Notes: a model not told the origin generated them from the letters alone. Shown: positions 47,346-59,787, numbered from the stretch's first letter. The stretch is DNA of 64,000 nucleotides from Forficula auricularia (GCA_024734495.1 JALMQS010000056.1:54787-118786), one strand, 5' to 3'. Program-made: numbers and translations.

Positions 47346-47999
47346 TTTTTGATTTGAAAGGGGGGGGGGAAGGGGGTTCTTTTTGAAAATAAGATTAATT
47401 TGATATCTTTTTTTATTTACATACTATTAGACAAATTAAATCATATATATAATTATATATACATATTCAGAACAATTAATTAATTTTCTTGAAGATGAAC
47501 ATCGAGCAAGTAGATTAGACGGAGAAAGATCTGAAAAAGAAAAATACTAGTGATTCAACTAATTCTAAATGAAATATAATTTATAAAATATTAATTTAAT
47601 TTTCTTTTTTTCAGATGGACAAAAGCTGAGTCGCCATTGACTAAACAAACAAGAGAAATAAAATATATTTATTATATAATCATTTAAAATATGTACTTTA
47701 TATTAATTAACATAATTTGATTTGGATTTTAATAAAAAACAAAGGTTATTATTTTTGCTGTTTTTAGTTGAATATTTATTATATTTATTTGAATATAATA
47801 AATCTACCCTATTTTTTCCCACCCATAATTTCTTTCAATCAGATTATCTTTACTTTTTTATTTGAATAATAATTTTAAAATAAAAACACGTAGCTATTAT
47901 TTTTTTATTCTATCCTTAATGATTTTTTTTGCTTAAGGTAGTTCTTTCGCGACAATCCACACAAATAAGTTTTGTGCGCTGCTAGGGGAGCCGGCGTCT
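47346..47999. other. Intergenic, nothing recognised
   Basis: AT-rich DNA apart from the beginning of the pogo-like relic near 47940. Confidence 0.4.
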
Positions 48000-48608
48000 T
48001 GTCCAATGCTTTGGAGGAAGTCGACGAACATTTTTTTGGAGGTAAGATGCCTTAGCTTCCGCGTTAGTGTAAGATGCTGGTTTGTATTACTATACATTTA
48101 AAATTATTTTTTAGCAACTAATCCGATGGTTCTTTCCAGAAATGCTGCGGACATACATCAGAAAGTCTAATCGAGGATCATGGAACGAAAATGACCTCCC
48201 AAAAAGCTTTCAAAGTGGAAATATTACTTAAAAGGAAAAAGGAACATTTAAATAAAAAATAAAAACTTGTTATTTGGATGTAGGTATATGTAATATGATC
48301 ATTAATATATTTCATTTTTTTTGAATTGATTTATTAACACTGTGCATTGATTACCCATAAGGCATCTTACCCCAAAGGCATCAGTCATCTTACCCCAAGA
48401 TTGTGGTAAGATGCCGAAATCCAAATAAATCACAATATAATACATTTTTTTTAGATAAAAAAATGTTTTTTCAAAGCAAACATATTTTTTTTACTAATTA
48501 CAAAAGTACATATATTGTTAATAAAATGATGTTAGTTGAAAATAAAACCTATGTGCTATTTTATATAAAATAAAGTTAAAAACTACGGCGTCTTACCCCA
48601 GTCTACTA
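48000..48608 (+). pseudogene. pogo/Tigger-like transposon relic
   Basis: At 48139-48215 an open segment reads LRTYIRKSNRGSWNENDLPKS, which matches the start of the psq-type helix-turn-helix of pogo/Tigger/CENP-B transposases. Before it, 48017-48053 reads ALEEVDEHFFGG-like, resembling a transposase tail, so parts are out of order. GGTAAGATGCC-type sequence occurs at about 48041, 48073 and 48405 and, inverted, at 48358, 48380 and 48590. The right end CTTACCCCAGTCTAC is followed by TA. No catalytic domain remains. Confidence 0.5.
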
Positions 48609-49515
48609 TATATTATATTGGTAAAATCACATTAACTCATTGCAAAAATACAAAAATAAATTATAACTTTACTTTTTCTTGAATTAATTAGATACGTATT
48701 AGTAAAAAAATATGTTGTAAGATTACAATGCACAACAAAAACATTTTAAAAACTATTTTTAAAATGCTTTTAGAAAATTATTTCCTTCGGCCCGTTAAGT
48801 AAAAAATCTTCGGGATTTCTGGAGAAAAAAGGTTTTCAGGGCTCTTGACCAGTACCGGTAAAATCTCAGTGATCATAATATTACGGGGAAAGAGGGTGAC
48901 ACATAGGGATCAAACAGTCCTTTTACCTTTACCTACCAATGAGAAACAACGGGAAAGTTCGAAATTCAGATGATGCAAAAAGAAAAAGATAAGAAATTCT
49001 CAATTGATGTCAGATGAAAGGGTTGGGTTTTTGAAAATCGGCAACGACCACTGATGATACAATCAGGGTTGCATTCTCATAATAAACAGACAAGTGCGCT
49101 TCAAGGTTCATCCATGCAGCAGGTATTTCTCAATGGAATTGATCGGGGACGCATAGAACATTTGAGAACCGTCATCTTGAAGTCCTTATGGTAGATCCTA
49201 ACCAATAATATCTAACATTCTGATTTAGTTTATTTATTTATTTGATAATTTAATTATACCTTTGTTTCTACCGAAACTAGGCCTTAATTTATTAAGAGAG
49301 ACACAGAGCTTTATCTATCTAAATTAGGTAATTTTGAATTCTATAAAAGCAAATCATAGAAAATTAGGGATATAATCATCTACTTGATGTAAATAAATAT
49401 ATATACCTACTTATACACATTTGGAATTCGCTAAATTTACATCATATTCGCTATTTTAATATAAAGTGAAATCAAAATTGAAAGTTTTCGCCGAGAGTAG
49501 CAGAATTTTTATATA
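48609..49515. other. Intergenic, nothing recognised
   Basis: AT-rich DNA with no ORF of note. Confidence 0.45.
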
Positions 49516-49655
49516 TTGAAGGAGACAATAAAGAGTATATTCTGCTGGAATTATAAATTTTATTTATTTATAACGAGACTATAGTTTCGTTATAAATAAA
49601 TAAAATTTATAATTCCAGCAGATGACACACTCTTTTATTGTCTCCTTCAATAAAG
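49516..49655. mobile_element. Perfect foldback element
   Basis: GAAGGAGACAATAAAGAGTA at the left and its near complement at the right. The inner 40 bp (CTGGAATTATAAATTTTATT onward) are a perfect inverted repeat around CGAGACTATAGTTTCG. The centre shares GAGACTATAGTTTCG with the hairpin at 55898-55912. Confidence 0.75.
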
Positions 49656-49884
49656 TGAAATCGATGAAGTTGTCTTCTGCTTGATGCAAATAAACATATA
49701 TATTATTAGGTTGGTCTTCATAATGAGTCTTTTTTAATTAGAACTATTTTCCCGGTTATTTCCCATGGGTTCAAATCGAGTGATTGGATATAGGTAAAAT
49801 CGTTTTTGTTATAATAGCAAGCTGGTCATAAACCAAACGAATGCAATATTTTATTATTATTTTATTTATTTATTATTATATATA

Positions 49885-50367
49885 CAGTAGACTCTCGATA
49901 ACTCTGAAATACAAGGGACTACAAGAAAAATTCGAATTATCGAGATTTCGAATTATCATGAAGTTTGAAATATCAAGAGGAAAGAAAAATAAATCGAATT
50001 ATTAAGAGATTTTATTATATTTTTCAAAATATCTATGAGCTTACATAGATTTTATATATAGCCTCAAGTAAAAAAGTAAAAAATAATGAAAACAACAAAA
50101 AGAACAAAAAAATTACATATGTATTTTCATTGCAATAGATAATAACATACCTAATTTAAAAAATTAAGAGTAGTTTTTGATAGGAAAAATTCGAATTATA
50201 AAGAGGGGAAGTGGCCTTGTTCGAATTATAGAACGATCTCTTACCCTTTTATTGTAGAAAATATTTCGAGTTATCGAGCGTATCAAAATACACAGCATTT
50301 TTTCGATTTACCGAACTTAACAACTGAAGAGTTTGAATTATCGGGGTTCGAATTGTCGAGTCGACTG
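49885..50367. mobile_element. pogo/Tigger-type MITE, TA-flanked
   Basis: CAGTAGACTCTCGATAACTC and the complementary end GAATTGTCGAGTCGACTG, with TA at 49883-49884 and 50368-50369. The interior is filled with many TTCGAATTATCGAG-like direct and inverted repeats, the usual pogo MITE pattern. 483 bp, no ORF. Confidence 0.88.
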
Positions 50368-53234
50368 TACATATATTTTTATTTAATTATTTTATTTATA
50401 TTAATTTATATTTATTCAAAATATTTAATTTCTTAGTGTTTCTTAAGCCTTAGAAAAAGCAAGTTTTTTCTCTCTTTTTCTTTTTTTAAACTAAAAATTT
50501 CCATTGATAATGGGAGAAATTCTCCTGAAACGTTTGAGTCAAATTAAATGTTTAAAGATTGTTTTATAAAAGATTTGTATTTATTTTACATATACCTATT
50601 TATATTCATTATATATGCTATATGTAGATGATGAGGACCACCTCATTGATTTCTTTTATGAATCAATAACTTTGCTATTCTCGGCAAAACAAAATCTTTT
50701 CAATATTATATAAAGATATTAAAATAAACTGAAAAACTATAAGGTTTTTCTTGACAAGAATAGCAGCACAGTTGTCGATTTTTTAAGAGCAAATCAAAGA
50801 GTGTGTTGTCTGCTTATCGCAAATAAATATAGACATTTAAATTCTTACAGAAATTAAGTCTTAATGTTTTAAATAAATACATTTATTAAAAAATGTCTGT
50901 TAATGAAACTTCATTTAAGCAAATTAATTTATACACACTTCGATTTGCTCTTAGAAAAAAACAACATTAAAAACTGTTTAGAAAATAAAAACTAACCACA
51001 GAACAGCAATATGGTAACCATGATATCTGATGACTTAATCCCCTAAAGAGAGTAGAAAGCAACAAATCTCCTTTTTTTCGAAAGGGATCGTTTTAATGGA
51101 TTTTCCAACTGGATTGTCTATTATGAAAAGAGATATAATGATGGTGAGAAAGAATTATGATTATTATTCTGAGAAGGTCATCCACCCGGGATCATGGTGC
51201 CCTGGGAAGGTCCCGAATCCACCCTAACATGTGGTCAGCTAGAGCATGTTCTAATTACCAAACAGGCTCATCCGAGCCTTTCACAGTGAGCGTACGAGAA
51301 GGGGAACTGCCTGGTCAAATATTGACCAGGTCATAAATATTCAGGGATGGCATATTCGCCTTCATTTGACACAGTAACTCAATTTCTTAAATCCCACCAC
51401 ACTTTCCCGTATATTTGTTTCGGTGATTGTGTCCTGTTTGTTCATGGCTTGGGTCATTGGCACTACTTTATGGCCCTCATAATTCGCCCCTCTTTGCCCA
51501 CATGCCTCTCAGCCATGACTTTGCTCCATTTACAATAATGAATCGATTCGCCCCCTAATTTTCAATTGCATGGGCTCTTTAATTGTGGTACTCAAAGAGC
51601 ATGATATCTTAGATAAGGGGCATTCACCTCGCCCAAAAGAGGGAAGCAATTCAAAAGACTTATATAGTTCTTAATGCTTTCGCAGTCACAATGAATTTTC
51701 TTTAAGATTCGAGACTTGTTCGGGATTTTGAAATTCATATAATTTTATTCCTTACCTAAATAATAAAATCAATCGACTTGGCGTGCTTAGGCCCTAATCT
51801 CGAAACCAATTAATTTTTTAATAATCCAAAAACATCCAACCGTTATTAAATTATAGGTATATAAATCAAATAAACATATTCGAAAAATTAGGGAATGGGA
51901 CTACTTCGATTTCAACTAGTGGTCAATTTAGCCCCAGAGTCAAAATTGCTATGATATTGGCTTCCCTAGTAATAAATTTATTTAAATATAATAACTAGGT
52001 ATTCAAAAGTTATTTTTTGAAAAATTAACGGCCTATCTTTTGATTTTTTGATTCTTAAAGGTAGGCTTATTATAATATTGTGTCCCGGTTTGAAAGAAGG
52101 ATTCCGGTCGTCCCGGCCCATTTGTCACGGGTTAAAAAAAAATAATAAAAAAAAAAGTGTGCCGAATATACAATAAAATCCAAAAGTGCAGGATCGATAA
52201 AGTGAATTGTAAACTAAATTGTAGTGAATTTTTTGAAGCGATTGAAAATATCAAAGATTTTTAAAGAAAGTTCATGCAAGTGATAAATATTATAACTTTT
52301 TGATAATAAGTTATGTTCAGTTATGAGTAATTAAAAATGATTATTACATAATTGTTCTTTTTCGATAACCACTTAGATTTTTGGAATCATAAGTACTTAA
52401 ATAAATATACATCTCTCTTACTAAAATCACAAATATGGTAGGTGCTCAATTCTTGTTTCGAATAAACTCGAAATTCTCTCGACTAGAGAAAAAATATTAT
52501 GGTAAGTCTAATTATAGAGAATATTTTATAAAAAGCTATTAATAAGTTTTAAAATTAATGAATAAATTAATTTATTAAATTTAATTAAATTTCCTTATTC
52601 AATATTTATACTTTTCATAATCTTCTTTCATTAAATTATCATATATCTTTACTAAAAAAAATTACTATTTAATAATTATCAATATGATGGAGTAAACTTG
52701 TATACAAAAATGCTGGATAGTTGATGTTTCCTTTTTCAATTTTTTCTGATATTTTGAGGCTCAACACCTCTATGTCTATACATTTTATATATATATAGAT
52801 ATATATAGATACAGGTGTTGATGATGCCATATATTTTGAAGAAATAAATTGTCAATTGTCCACCTATACAATAAATTGTCTACACAATCTGAATATTTTG
52901 GTGTTTTAAGCTTTTAAGTATATCAGCAAAAATTATTTCCCAAAGTCTCAAAATTTCACCGCCAAAATCTTCTAGAATTAATAATTATCATTCTACTTCT
53001 AAAAAAACAAAAACAATTTGTTGTTAATAATATGTTAGAAAATTTGCCGAATTACCTATAGATTGATTAATTTAATAAATTGTTTATAACTATTGTTAAA
53101 AATGTCAAAATATTCATTAAAAAATATATTTTATGTATTTTTATAGCCTAAATTTAATTCATTCTAAATACACTTATTTTGGCACCAGAATTAACCTCGG
53201 AATTAACTTTATATGACTTTTTATTGCTTGAGTT
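50368..53234. other. Long intergenic stretch
   Basis: AT-rich. A hairpin with TTGATAA (50504-50510), GGAG/CTCC and GAAAC (50527-50531) belongs to the hammerhead-like set. A GC-richer block at 51180-51530 includes an unassigned 63-codon ORF (51347-51538). A TATATAGATATATATAGATA run is at 52788. No gene is supported. Confidence 0.4.
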
Positions 53235-53360
53235 ATCTTGGATATCGGAATTCAGGCACACATACACACATACCAACAGACAGAATAAATTATATTTGAT
53301 TTTTTCAACACACTGAGCAAGCAGAATTCATTTGCCCCCGGGTGTGCTGAGTAATAAAGC
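53235..53360 (+). repeat. Dispersed ACACACAGACNG repeat, copy 3
   Basis: ATCGGAATTCAGGCACACAT, CAACAGACAGAATAAAT, then ACACACTGAGCAAGCAGAATTC. Same block order as at 2.1 and 31.7 kb. Confidence 0.45.
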
Positions 53361-54595
53361 CGTTCATTTTTAGCGACCCATAACATATTATAAAATAAAA
53401 GCGTTTCAAACCCACTCTCCTTCATTTGAAAACTGTTTTGGGGCTGTTTTCAAAAGACGTAAACAAAAACAAAAAACGAAAAAGTAGTCCACCTACAATA
53501 TTTCCATTCTTTCCCATCATTTATCTCTATTATCGAAGATTTTTTTTTTTACCGAAATTTGTTCCACCCTAAATAATGACTGGTGTCTTTCAAAGAGAGA
53601 GTGTGTCAGTATGTCTGCATTAGAGACCTTGACCCATTTGGGATCTTTCTTTCCGGTCACTTTTGTCCATTTCCTCTACAAACTGAACATATGTCACAAA
53701 ACAGCCCTTAAAAAGCAACCCTTGTCCTTGACAGATAAACAGACATTTCTATTACTTCAATTGTCTCATCCACCAGCTCACTCTCGCAAAATAATGGATT
53801 GTTCTTTTTGTTTTGTGTTATTTTTTGACCTAAATTTCTCTTTTGATTTACAATGTGATAAAGTGTTTTGTGTGTCTCTGGGTGAGGGTCAGTATCGAAA
53901 TTAGAAACAAAATAGGTCTTTATTTAGGGTAGTATTTCATTCGCGTGCCATTTTGATTCGACACAAGAAGATTCTCTGGGGTAAAAATGAAAAGAAAGAA
54001 AGTATCGATGAAAAATCGACACCTACTTTCGTTTCATTTTGTTTTATTATTCTTTTGGAAAGTGTACCGGAATAATTGTTTCTTACAATTAGAATAAAGA
54101 AAAGTCAATTTTGAAAGGGATAGCTACACCATGTAAAAGTGAGAAATTTTCAATGAAAGCAATTTCACCTTTTTTTAAATGATTCTAAAGAGAATAACAA
54201 TTGAAATTGAGAAAGATCATTAATTTCACTATTGTTTAATATTATTGTCTAAATTAGAAGCGAAGATACTGAGGTTCGGACAAACCATCAGAAGCCAGTT
54301 TTTGAAGAGAAAATTTTTTAACCGAACACATTAGTTTAAAATTTCGGTCTTTCTTTTGTAAATTTGTCCTAAATAATATCACAACAATTTAGTTTTTTCA
54401 TAAAAAGAAATCAACGAGGTTATGAGTGCACTACTTTCACGACTTTGAAAATCGCATAACTAGAGCTGCAACTTCAGGGCTGTTTATTTAAAATACAGCA
54501 AAAAAAAAAAAATAAACTCAATTAATTAATTCAAAAAATTAAAGAATTAATATTCAATCAGCTGGTTTCTCTTAAAAACTCTATAAGTATTGATA
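53361..54595. other. Intergenic, unassigned ORF
   Basis: A plus ORF of 97 codons (53611-53904) lies in a less AT-rich patch. It has hydrophobic runs (FFPVTFVHFLY, FCFVLFFDL) but no known domain, and may be chance. Confidence 0.3.
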
Positions 54596-54825
54596 GTCGA
54601 TTTCTCCATGTCTTCAGCAATGGTTACCAATAATAATCGAAACGTCAAAAACCTAATGTAGAATTGTTATTCCTCAGGCATTAGATGAGAATCGATGGCT
54701 ATTTTTGATTTTAAGTCGTTTCCTCCATGTCTTCAGCAATGGTTACAATAATAACCGAAATGTCAAAAATCCAATGTAGAATGGTTATTCCTCGACTATT
54801 AAATGAGAATTATTTTGGAATTAAA
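54596..54825 (+). repeat. Tandem pair, about 117 bp unit
   Basis: Two units from TCCATGTCTTCAGCAATGG at 54606 and 54725, each going on to AATAATMRCCGAAAYGTC and ATGTAGAATKGTTATTCCTC. Inside, GGTTA/TAACC form a stem just before CGAAA, as in the hammerhead-like set. Confidence 0.7.
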
Positions 54826-56590
54826 ATCAACATGAACTACAAATTGCAAGTGATATCTGATTAATAATAAAGAAACAAACATATTAATATTTCAAATGAA
54901 TTTGGATAAAGTTTAGCAACGATCGGTTGCAGTTTACCTATGCAAATAATTAGGGCAAAACATAAAAAAATGCAACATTTCTCAAACTATAATTTAAACA
55001 ACAATTTGCTTTCTCAATTTTGACAACAAAACATTGAACAAACAGCAAACTCAAAAAAAAACTTCTTATAAATAAAAAAAATTCCGTTAATTAAATTTTA
55101 ATCATATATTTTATTCAACATTAGATCCGGTAAAAAAAATATCCGTTTTTTGAACTATATTTATCAAATTAGATATTTTTTTCTTCTCAAATTATAATTA
55201 AAGATTAATTGAATTTTTTTCTAACTTACAAATTTATTTCTTAAATTCACTTGCTTACAAAAAAAAGGCGTTAAAATAAAAATTAATTTCTATTAAATTC
55301 GCTTCAACACGCAATGTTGACTTTCTACTCTCTTTCGGGGAAAAAAAGAAAGATGAAAATCCCCTTTTCTGAAATAAACGGTCTTTGATTCAGTAAGAAA
55401 GAGAGAAAGAGGAGAGTGTGCAGTTAAGGGATCGAAATAGTTGATTAATCTTCGATAAGGTTACACCTGTAAAGTTCCAGTTACAGGCAGACAAGCAACC
55501 CTTAAGCCGAAACCCCGGCAAATGGTAACATTAGTCATTGGGCCCTTTTCTCCTCGCTCTCCTCGGCCCTTCTGATCAATGGTCGAAAAAGACAGCTCCG
55601 AGAAGAGCACTTAAGGAACACAATCAATCGTCAATTAGTAGAACAAATCATCCCGATCAAGCAAGCGAGGGCCAAACAAAATGCAAAAGCCCGACAACGG
55701 GAATATTCTATTGGAAAGTTTTTAGTTGAGACCAAAATGACAATAAAAAGCTATAAAATCCCTTCTGATATTTTTAAAAGATATTGAAAATAATTATTAG
55801 TTATATTTGCGAAACAATAATAATTCATTAGGAGAAATCAATAAGGTTTTCCTCTCCTTAATGCAAATAAACATATACTTATATAATTTATTTGTTAGAG
55901 ACTATAGTTTCGAAGGTTTGACCTTCATTATCAGTCTTATTTATATTTTTGAGTTCAAATAATACTGATGATCAGGGTGCGCCGTCCGTGTGCGGTACAC
56001 GGGGGCGCAAATGCCTTTAAGGCTCCGAAGGGGACCATATACTGATCAAATGAATAAATTTTAAAGAATTTTAAAAAAGTACTATCTTACTCTAGGGTAA
56101 AGTACTTTAAAATATAATTGTACCTACTAAAAACTTTATATAACCTTTTTTGTGGTCCTCAAGGTAGGTACTTAATTAGAATATTAACTTTCATCAAAAT
56201 TTGTTAAATAATTTTCAAGATATTTAGAAAAAATTAAAAAGTACTGGAATAAAGTATTAATGTTTGTGGACCGATATAATACCAAAAAACTAATCAGCGC
56301 TTCATTTTGTTAAAGTAATGGTAGGTTTTCAATTTCTTTTCAATCGGTTGAAAAAATCGTAGACGAAAAAAAAGGATAACATATGTGTATGTACATCCAT
56401 CCATCAATTTGCAAGCACTAAACGAAAAAATCGCACTTTTTGGCCACTGGACGAGATGAACCCCATGTAATTTTTGGCAAAACCTTCACGCGCTGTAAAA
56501 ATGGGGAAATTGCTTCCGCTTTTAATTCCAGGCTAATCACACCCTTAACTAATCTGCCAATTCAGTTGTTTAAATAACAGGAGCTCTCAT
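54826..56590. other. Intergenic with one hairpin
   Basis: Minus strand at 55934-55907: CTGATAA, T, GAAGG/CCTTC, GAAAC. A GC-richer stretch at 55440-55700 holds an unassigned 63-codon ORF. At 55976-56030 a patch with GCGCCGTCCGTGTGCGGTAC and GTACACGGGGGCGC can fold. No gene is supported. Confidence 0.4.
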
Positions 56591-56592
56591 TA

Positions 56593-56903
56593 TACGAGGT
56601 GTGGCCCTGCGGCTATTAAATGACCAGACTGATGCTGCTAGTGGCAAACAGCGAGCGTGACATGACAAGTTTGAACACGATTGTGTCTGGTAATACTCCC
56701 CCACCCTCTGCCCGCTAGGCTAGCGCTACCCTCAGTTAGTCTATAGAAATCGTCCGCCGTAGTCTCTGCCAAGTGGTCAGATGGAGCAACGGGTTAGCCT
56801 CACGTTTCTTCTGAAATTGGAGAAAAATGCCTCAGAAGCTTATGCTAATGTTAAGGGAAAAAATCTCAAAATAATTTTTCTTAAGAACCATACAAAATTT
56901 TAA
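56593..56903 (+). pseudogene. mariner 5' end and transposase N-terminal fragment
   Basis: TA then CGAGGTGTGGCC (56593 on) looks like a mariner 5' TIR. The frame from ATG 56781 reads MEQRVSLTFLLKLEKNAS and EAYANVKGK before a stop at 56903. This is the start of the mariner DNA-binding domain of the MEQR type. The rest is replaced by LINE sequence, so this copy was cut by insertion or recombination. It belongs to a different mariner lineage from the one at 9.3 kb. Confidence 0.65.
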
Positions 56904-57560
56904 GCTAAAAGAAAGGCAGCTGCCAGCCTATCTGAATTTCACATTGGTCAACGAAATCCATGACCATGAGACGCAAATTAGAGACGATATATTTATTGAG
57001 AGGCCGAGAAAAAGGGCACAAGAAATTCATTATATTTTAGACCAGTGGTTCTTAACCTTTTTAAGCTGCGACCCAAATTTGAGAAATATGTTCATATCGC
57101 GACCCCCCCCCCCCTTAAAAAATTACCTTTTTTAGACGATATTTGAGAAATTTTCTTCAATTTTCAATGATGACTTTTTTTAACTCACATATAATATTAT
57201 TTTGTAACAATTAAGATAACCAAAGGTACTTTTCGATCTAAGAAAAATTTAATTTAATGATGAAAAAGAGCGTGTTTTTCATATTTTCATTTTTTATAGT
57301 TTTGAATAACCAAAATATATTTTTCAACTTGTAATAATAAGTAAAATATTTAATTAACGACACTGCGCGACCCAAAAAATATGCTTTGCGACCCAATTTT
57401 GGGTCGCGACCCATAGGTTAAGAACCACTGTTTTGAACGACTTGAGGAATTTAATTCTTTACCAGCTGAAGTGAGAAATGCATCAAGTCTGATTCAATTT
57501 AAGAACCAAGTGAGGATATATCTTAAGAGGGCAGTTGAACATTTCTATTGAAATATTGAA
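56904..57560 (+). pseudogene. LINE reverse transcriptase C-terminal end, split by a MITE
   Basis: Before the MITE, 56904-57034 reads ERQLPAYLNFTLVNEIHD and IERPRKRAQEIHYI. After it, 57431-57551 reads LEEFNSLPAEVRNASSLIQF and QVRIYLKRAVEHFY then stop. The FNSLPAEVRN segment followed by FKNQ is the usual end of Jockey/CR1-type LINE polymerases (WNSLP motif). The reading frame continues across when the 388 bp MITE and its duplication are discounted, so the split is recent compared with the LINE. The AT-rich tail runs to about 57650. Confidence 0.65.
57043..57430. mobile_element. hAT MITE inserted in LINE sequence
   Basis: CAGTGGTTCTTAACCTTTTT and the complementary end GGTTAAGAACCACTG, with GCGACCC/GGGTCGC subterminal repeats. 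Flanks TTTTAGAC (57035-57042) and TTTTGAAC (57431-57438) agree at 6 of 8 positions. Confidence 0.88.
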
Positions 57561-58472
57561 AATATTATAACTTTAGTATTAAGATTTGTAAATATTGTAA
57601 TATATATATATGAAAAATACATTTAAATATAAAAAAAATAAAATAAACAAATAAGGAACAAATTTATTTTTTAAAATTAAGACAATTTTAATTCAGCATC
57701 AAGCGTCTCTTATTTTAAAAGATTCACTTTTCAACCTCTTTTAAATTCACTCTCATTAAGTTACTACATAGTATATGTCATATTAGGTACCATGAAATTT
57801 TGTAATCGAGAATTAATAATTTTTTTTTTTTTTTTATTTTCAGAATATCTCAAAAAGCTGAAACTATTTATTTTTCGCCATATCTATTACTTTTTGTAAA
57901 AAAACTTAAAAAATGAAAAAATGTTGTGGTCACAGTAATTTGGACTCAGTGCATATAAAGGCGCCAATCAGTATATCGCACGACAGGCAAAAGGGACTTG
58001 GCGCGTCCCTGCTGATGATGAAGACCAGCTTTCGAAATTTTAGTTTAAACTAAACAAATAAATAATTTAATATTAAGAATTGGTTTCAAACCACACATAT
58101 TAATTATAATTATTTATTGAACATCAAATAAATAATACAATATAACTACGACGTTTCTTATTCTGGACTTTTTCAAAACATAACTCTATAGTGGATGGAA
58201 ATCCAGAGTGAATAAAATTTCATGCTAGCTTCTCGAGATTCGATTCCGCGCCCCGACCATTCACGATTTCCAGCTAGGAAATAGAATTTTCTCCTCCTTG
58301 TCGAGTCCATCGGTTGTTTTTCACCCCCATTCGATCAACGATTATCTAAAGTGTTTCCAATTGTCCTACGATAATTTTACAATTTTTCGTACAAATTTTG
58401 GATTGAATACAATTAAAATTACACTTATTATTACTATTATTATATTATTATTATTAACTAAAATACGATCCA
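57561..58472. other. Intergenic, nothing recognised
   Basis: AT-rich DNA. An unrelated GC-richer bit at 57955-58025 (CAGTATATCGCACGACAGGC) has no identifiable role. Confidence 0.4.
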
Positions 58473-59260
58473 TGTGTAACATGATCTTTTTTACTAGGCT
58501 TAAATTTCGTCTAGGTTATTTTTTATTTATTTAATTTATATAGTCAGGAATGAACTTGGTTTTAAATGTCTATTTTTCTTATTATTTAATTTCACAGTTA
58601 TTACTTTTAATTTTATAAGTTCCTTTTTTAAATATTTGCTTGAATGACCATTTTAACTAGCTTTAATTTGTCTTTCATCGATAATATTATTGCTTCACTT
58701 CTGCTTCTTCACTAAAAATTCAGAATGTTTCAGCTATTTAATACCAATTTAGTGATTTATAGTAGTGATAAATTTGCGATATTCAAGGCCCCGTATATTT
58801 TCAAATTTAAAGTAAATTTTTCATTATTTATACGTGCTTTAATAACATGTAATTTTACAACCATTTCATTTGTAGTTTTATGACTAAATTGGTTTCTATC
58901 TAGGTTTTCAAATGTAATGTAAATTAAATTGTTGTCTAACTTGCTGTAATTACTTTAATATTGCCTAACCATTTGATTCCTTTAATTCACGTTTGCCTAA
59001 ATTAATAATTTGGTGATTTAAAATTTATTTCCAGGCTAAGAAACGACATATTAAACCGAGGATGCTTTTTAATGGAGATAACCGGCTTGGGGTTTTGATA
59101 TTCAAGCGAATTAAGCTTAGGTTTAGCAAAAGTGCATAATTGTCGGAACAATGTGGCATAATAAATGGCATGTACGGCTCGAGAAATGTCGTAATTTATC
59201 TACATGGTCGAAAGAACGAGAAGCAACAATAGAAGTAAACCATTCTGTAACAGTTTCACA
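58473..59260 (-). mobile_element. Putative 3' LTR of the Gypsy element
   Basis: In element orientation the candidate begins TGTGAAACTGTTACAG (59260 down), 26 bp after the macro ORF stop. It ends GTTACACA at 58473. The termini are near-inverted (TGTGAAAC / GTTACACA), as expected of an LTR. The purine-rich ATAAAGATATTAAAAA just before it is a weak polypurine tract. The matching 5' LTR lies outside the window, so both limits are inference. Confidence 0.3.
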
Positions 59261-59286
59261 TTTTTAATATCTTTATAAGGTATATA

Positions 59287-59787
59287 CTAAAGTATCGACT
59301 GGGGTGTAAATTCAAATGTTTTTTCAATCATTAACGCAACGGTATTCCAGTCTAATTGATCCAACCCGCAACCTATTTTAGGAACGGCTACGTTTCTCAC
59401 GTTAAATTTTTGACAGTGGTTTCTTAATAGTTTGAGTGAGTTCTCTAAAGTTTCTAATTTGGGTTTATCTATACTGAGTTTTTTAGTTATCAGACAATAA
59501 ATGAATCTCTGTTTATCTCTAACAACAACTAATCCTCCTTTATCTAAATTTCGGGGTTCTAAGGTGGTTAGGTTTTTAAATTTATTTTTAAAATCGACTG
59601 CAATACCTTTGTCCATTCTAAAATCAGACGCGACACAGTGGGCTAGAGAATAGTCCTCGGGGGCATCAAACAAATTTCCTTTTACGATTGTTAAATTGTT
59701 ATTTGCTTTTTGCGTTGTTAGTCTAGAGGGTCGGGGTCTCAAATTATAATGTTTTTTAGGGGGCGTCGAATGTTTGACAGGTGGATT
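59287..59787 (-). CDS. Macro domain ORF (OARD1/TARG1-like), third ORF of the Gypsy element
   Basis: A macro domain, the fold that binds ADP-ribose and in the OARD1/TARG1 group removes ADP-ribose from acidic residues. Counting from the first TTG (59742), a 151-residue stretch has NLTIVKGNLF (16-25), the loop AHCVASDFRMDKGIAVDFKN (34-53), FKNKF where this group has its Lys, ITKKLSIDKP (85-94) and VAVPKIGCGLDQLDW (118-132) with the Asp of GCGLD. Length is close to a complete domain. There is no ATG near the start. The frame is open from 59787, overlaps the end of pol by about 49 nt and is -1 to it, and A AAA AAC (59757-59751) lies in the overlap. Expression as a Pol-Macro fusion is therefore likely. 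The linker KKHYNLRPRPS is basic. Function in the element is unknown. Confidence 0.85.
   Translation of the reverse strand, partial: NPPVKHSTPPKKHYNLRPRPSRLTTQKANNNLTIVKGNLFDAPEDYSLAHCVASDFRMDKGIAVDFKNKFKNLTTLEPRNLDKGGLVVVRDKQRFIYCLITKKLSIDKPKLETLENSLKLLRNHCQKFNVRNVAVPKIGCGLDQLDWNTVALMIEKTFEFTPQSIL

Noticed and set aside
58473..59286. An env-like ORF between pol and the LTR
   Set aside because: No ORF with signal or membrane segment on the minus strand; the only third ORF is the macro domain.
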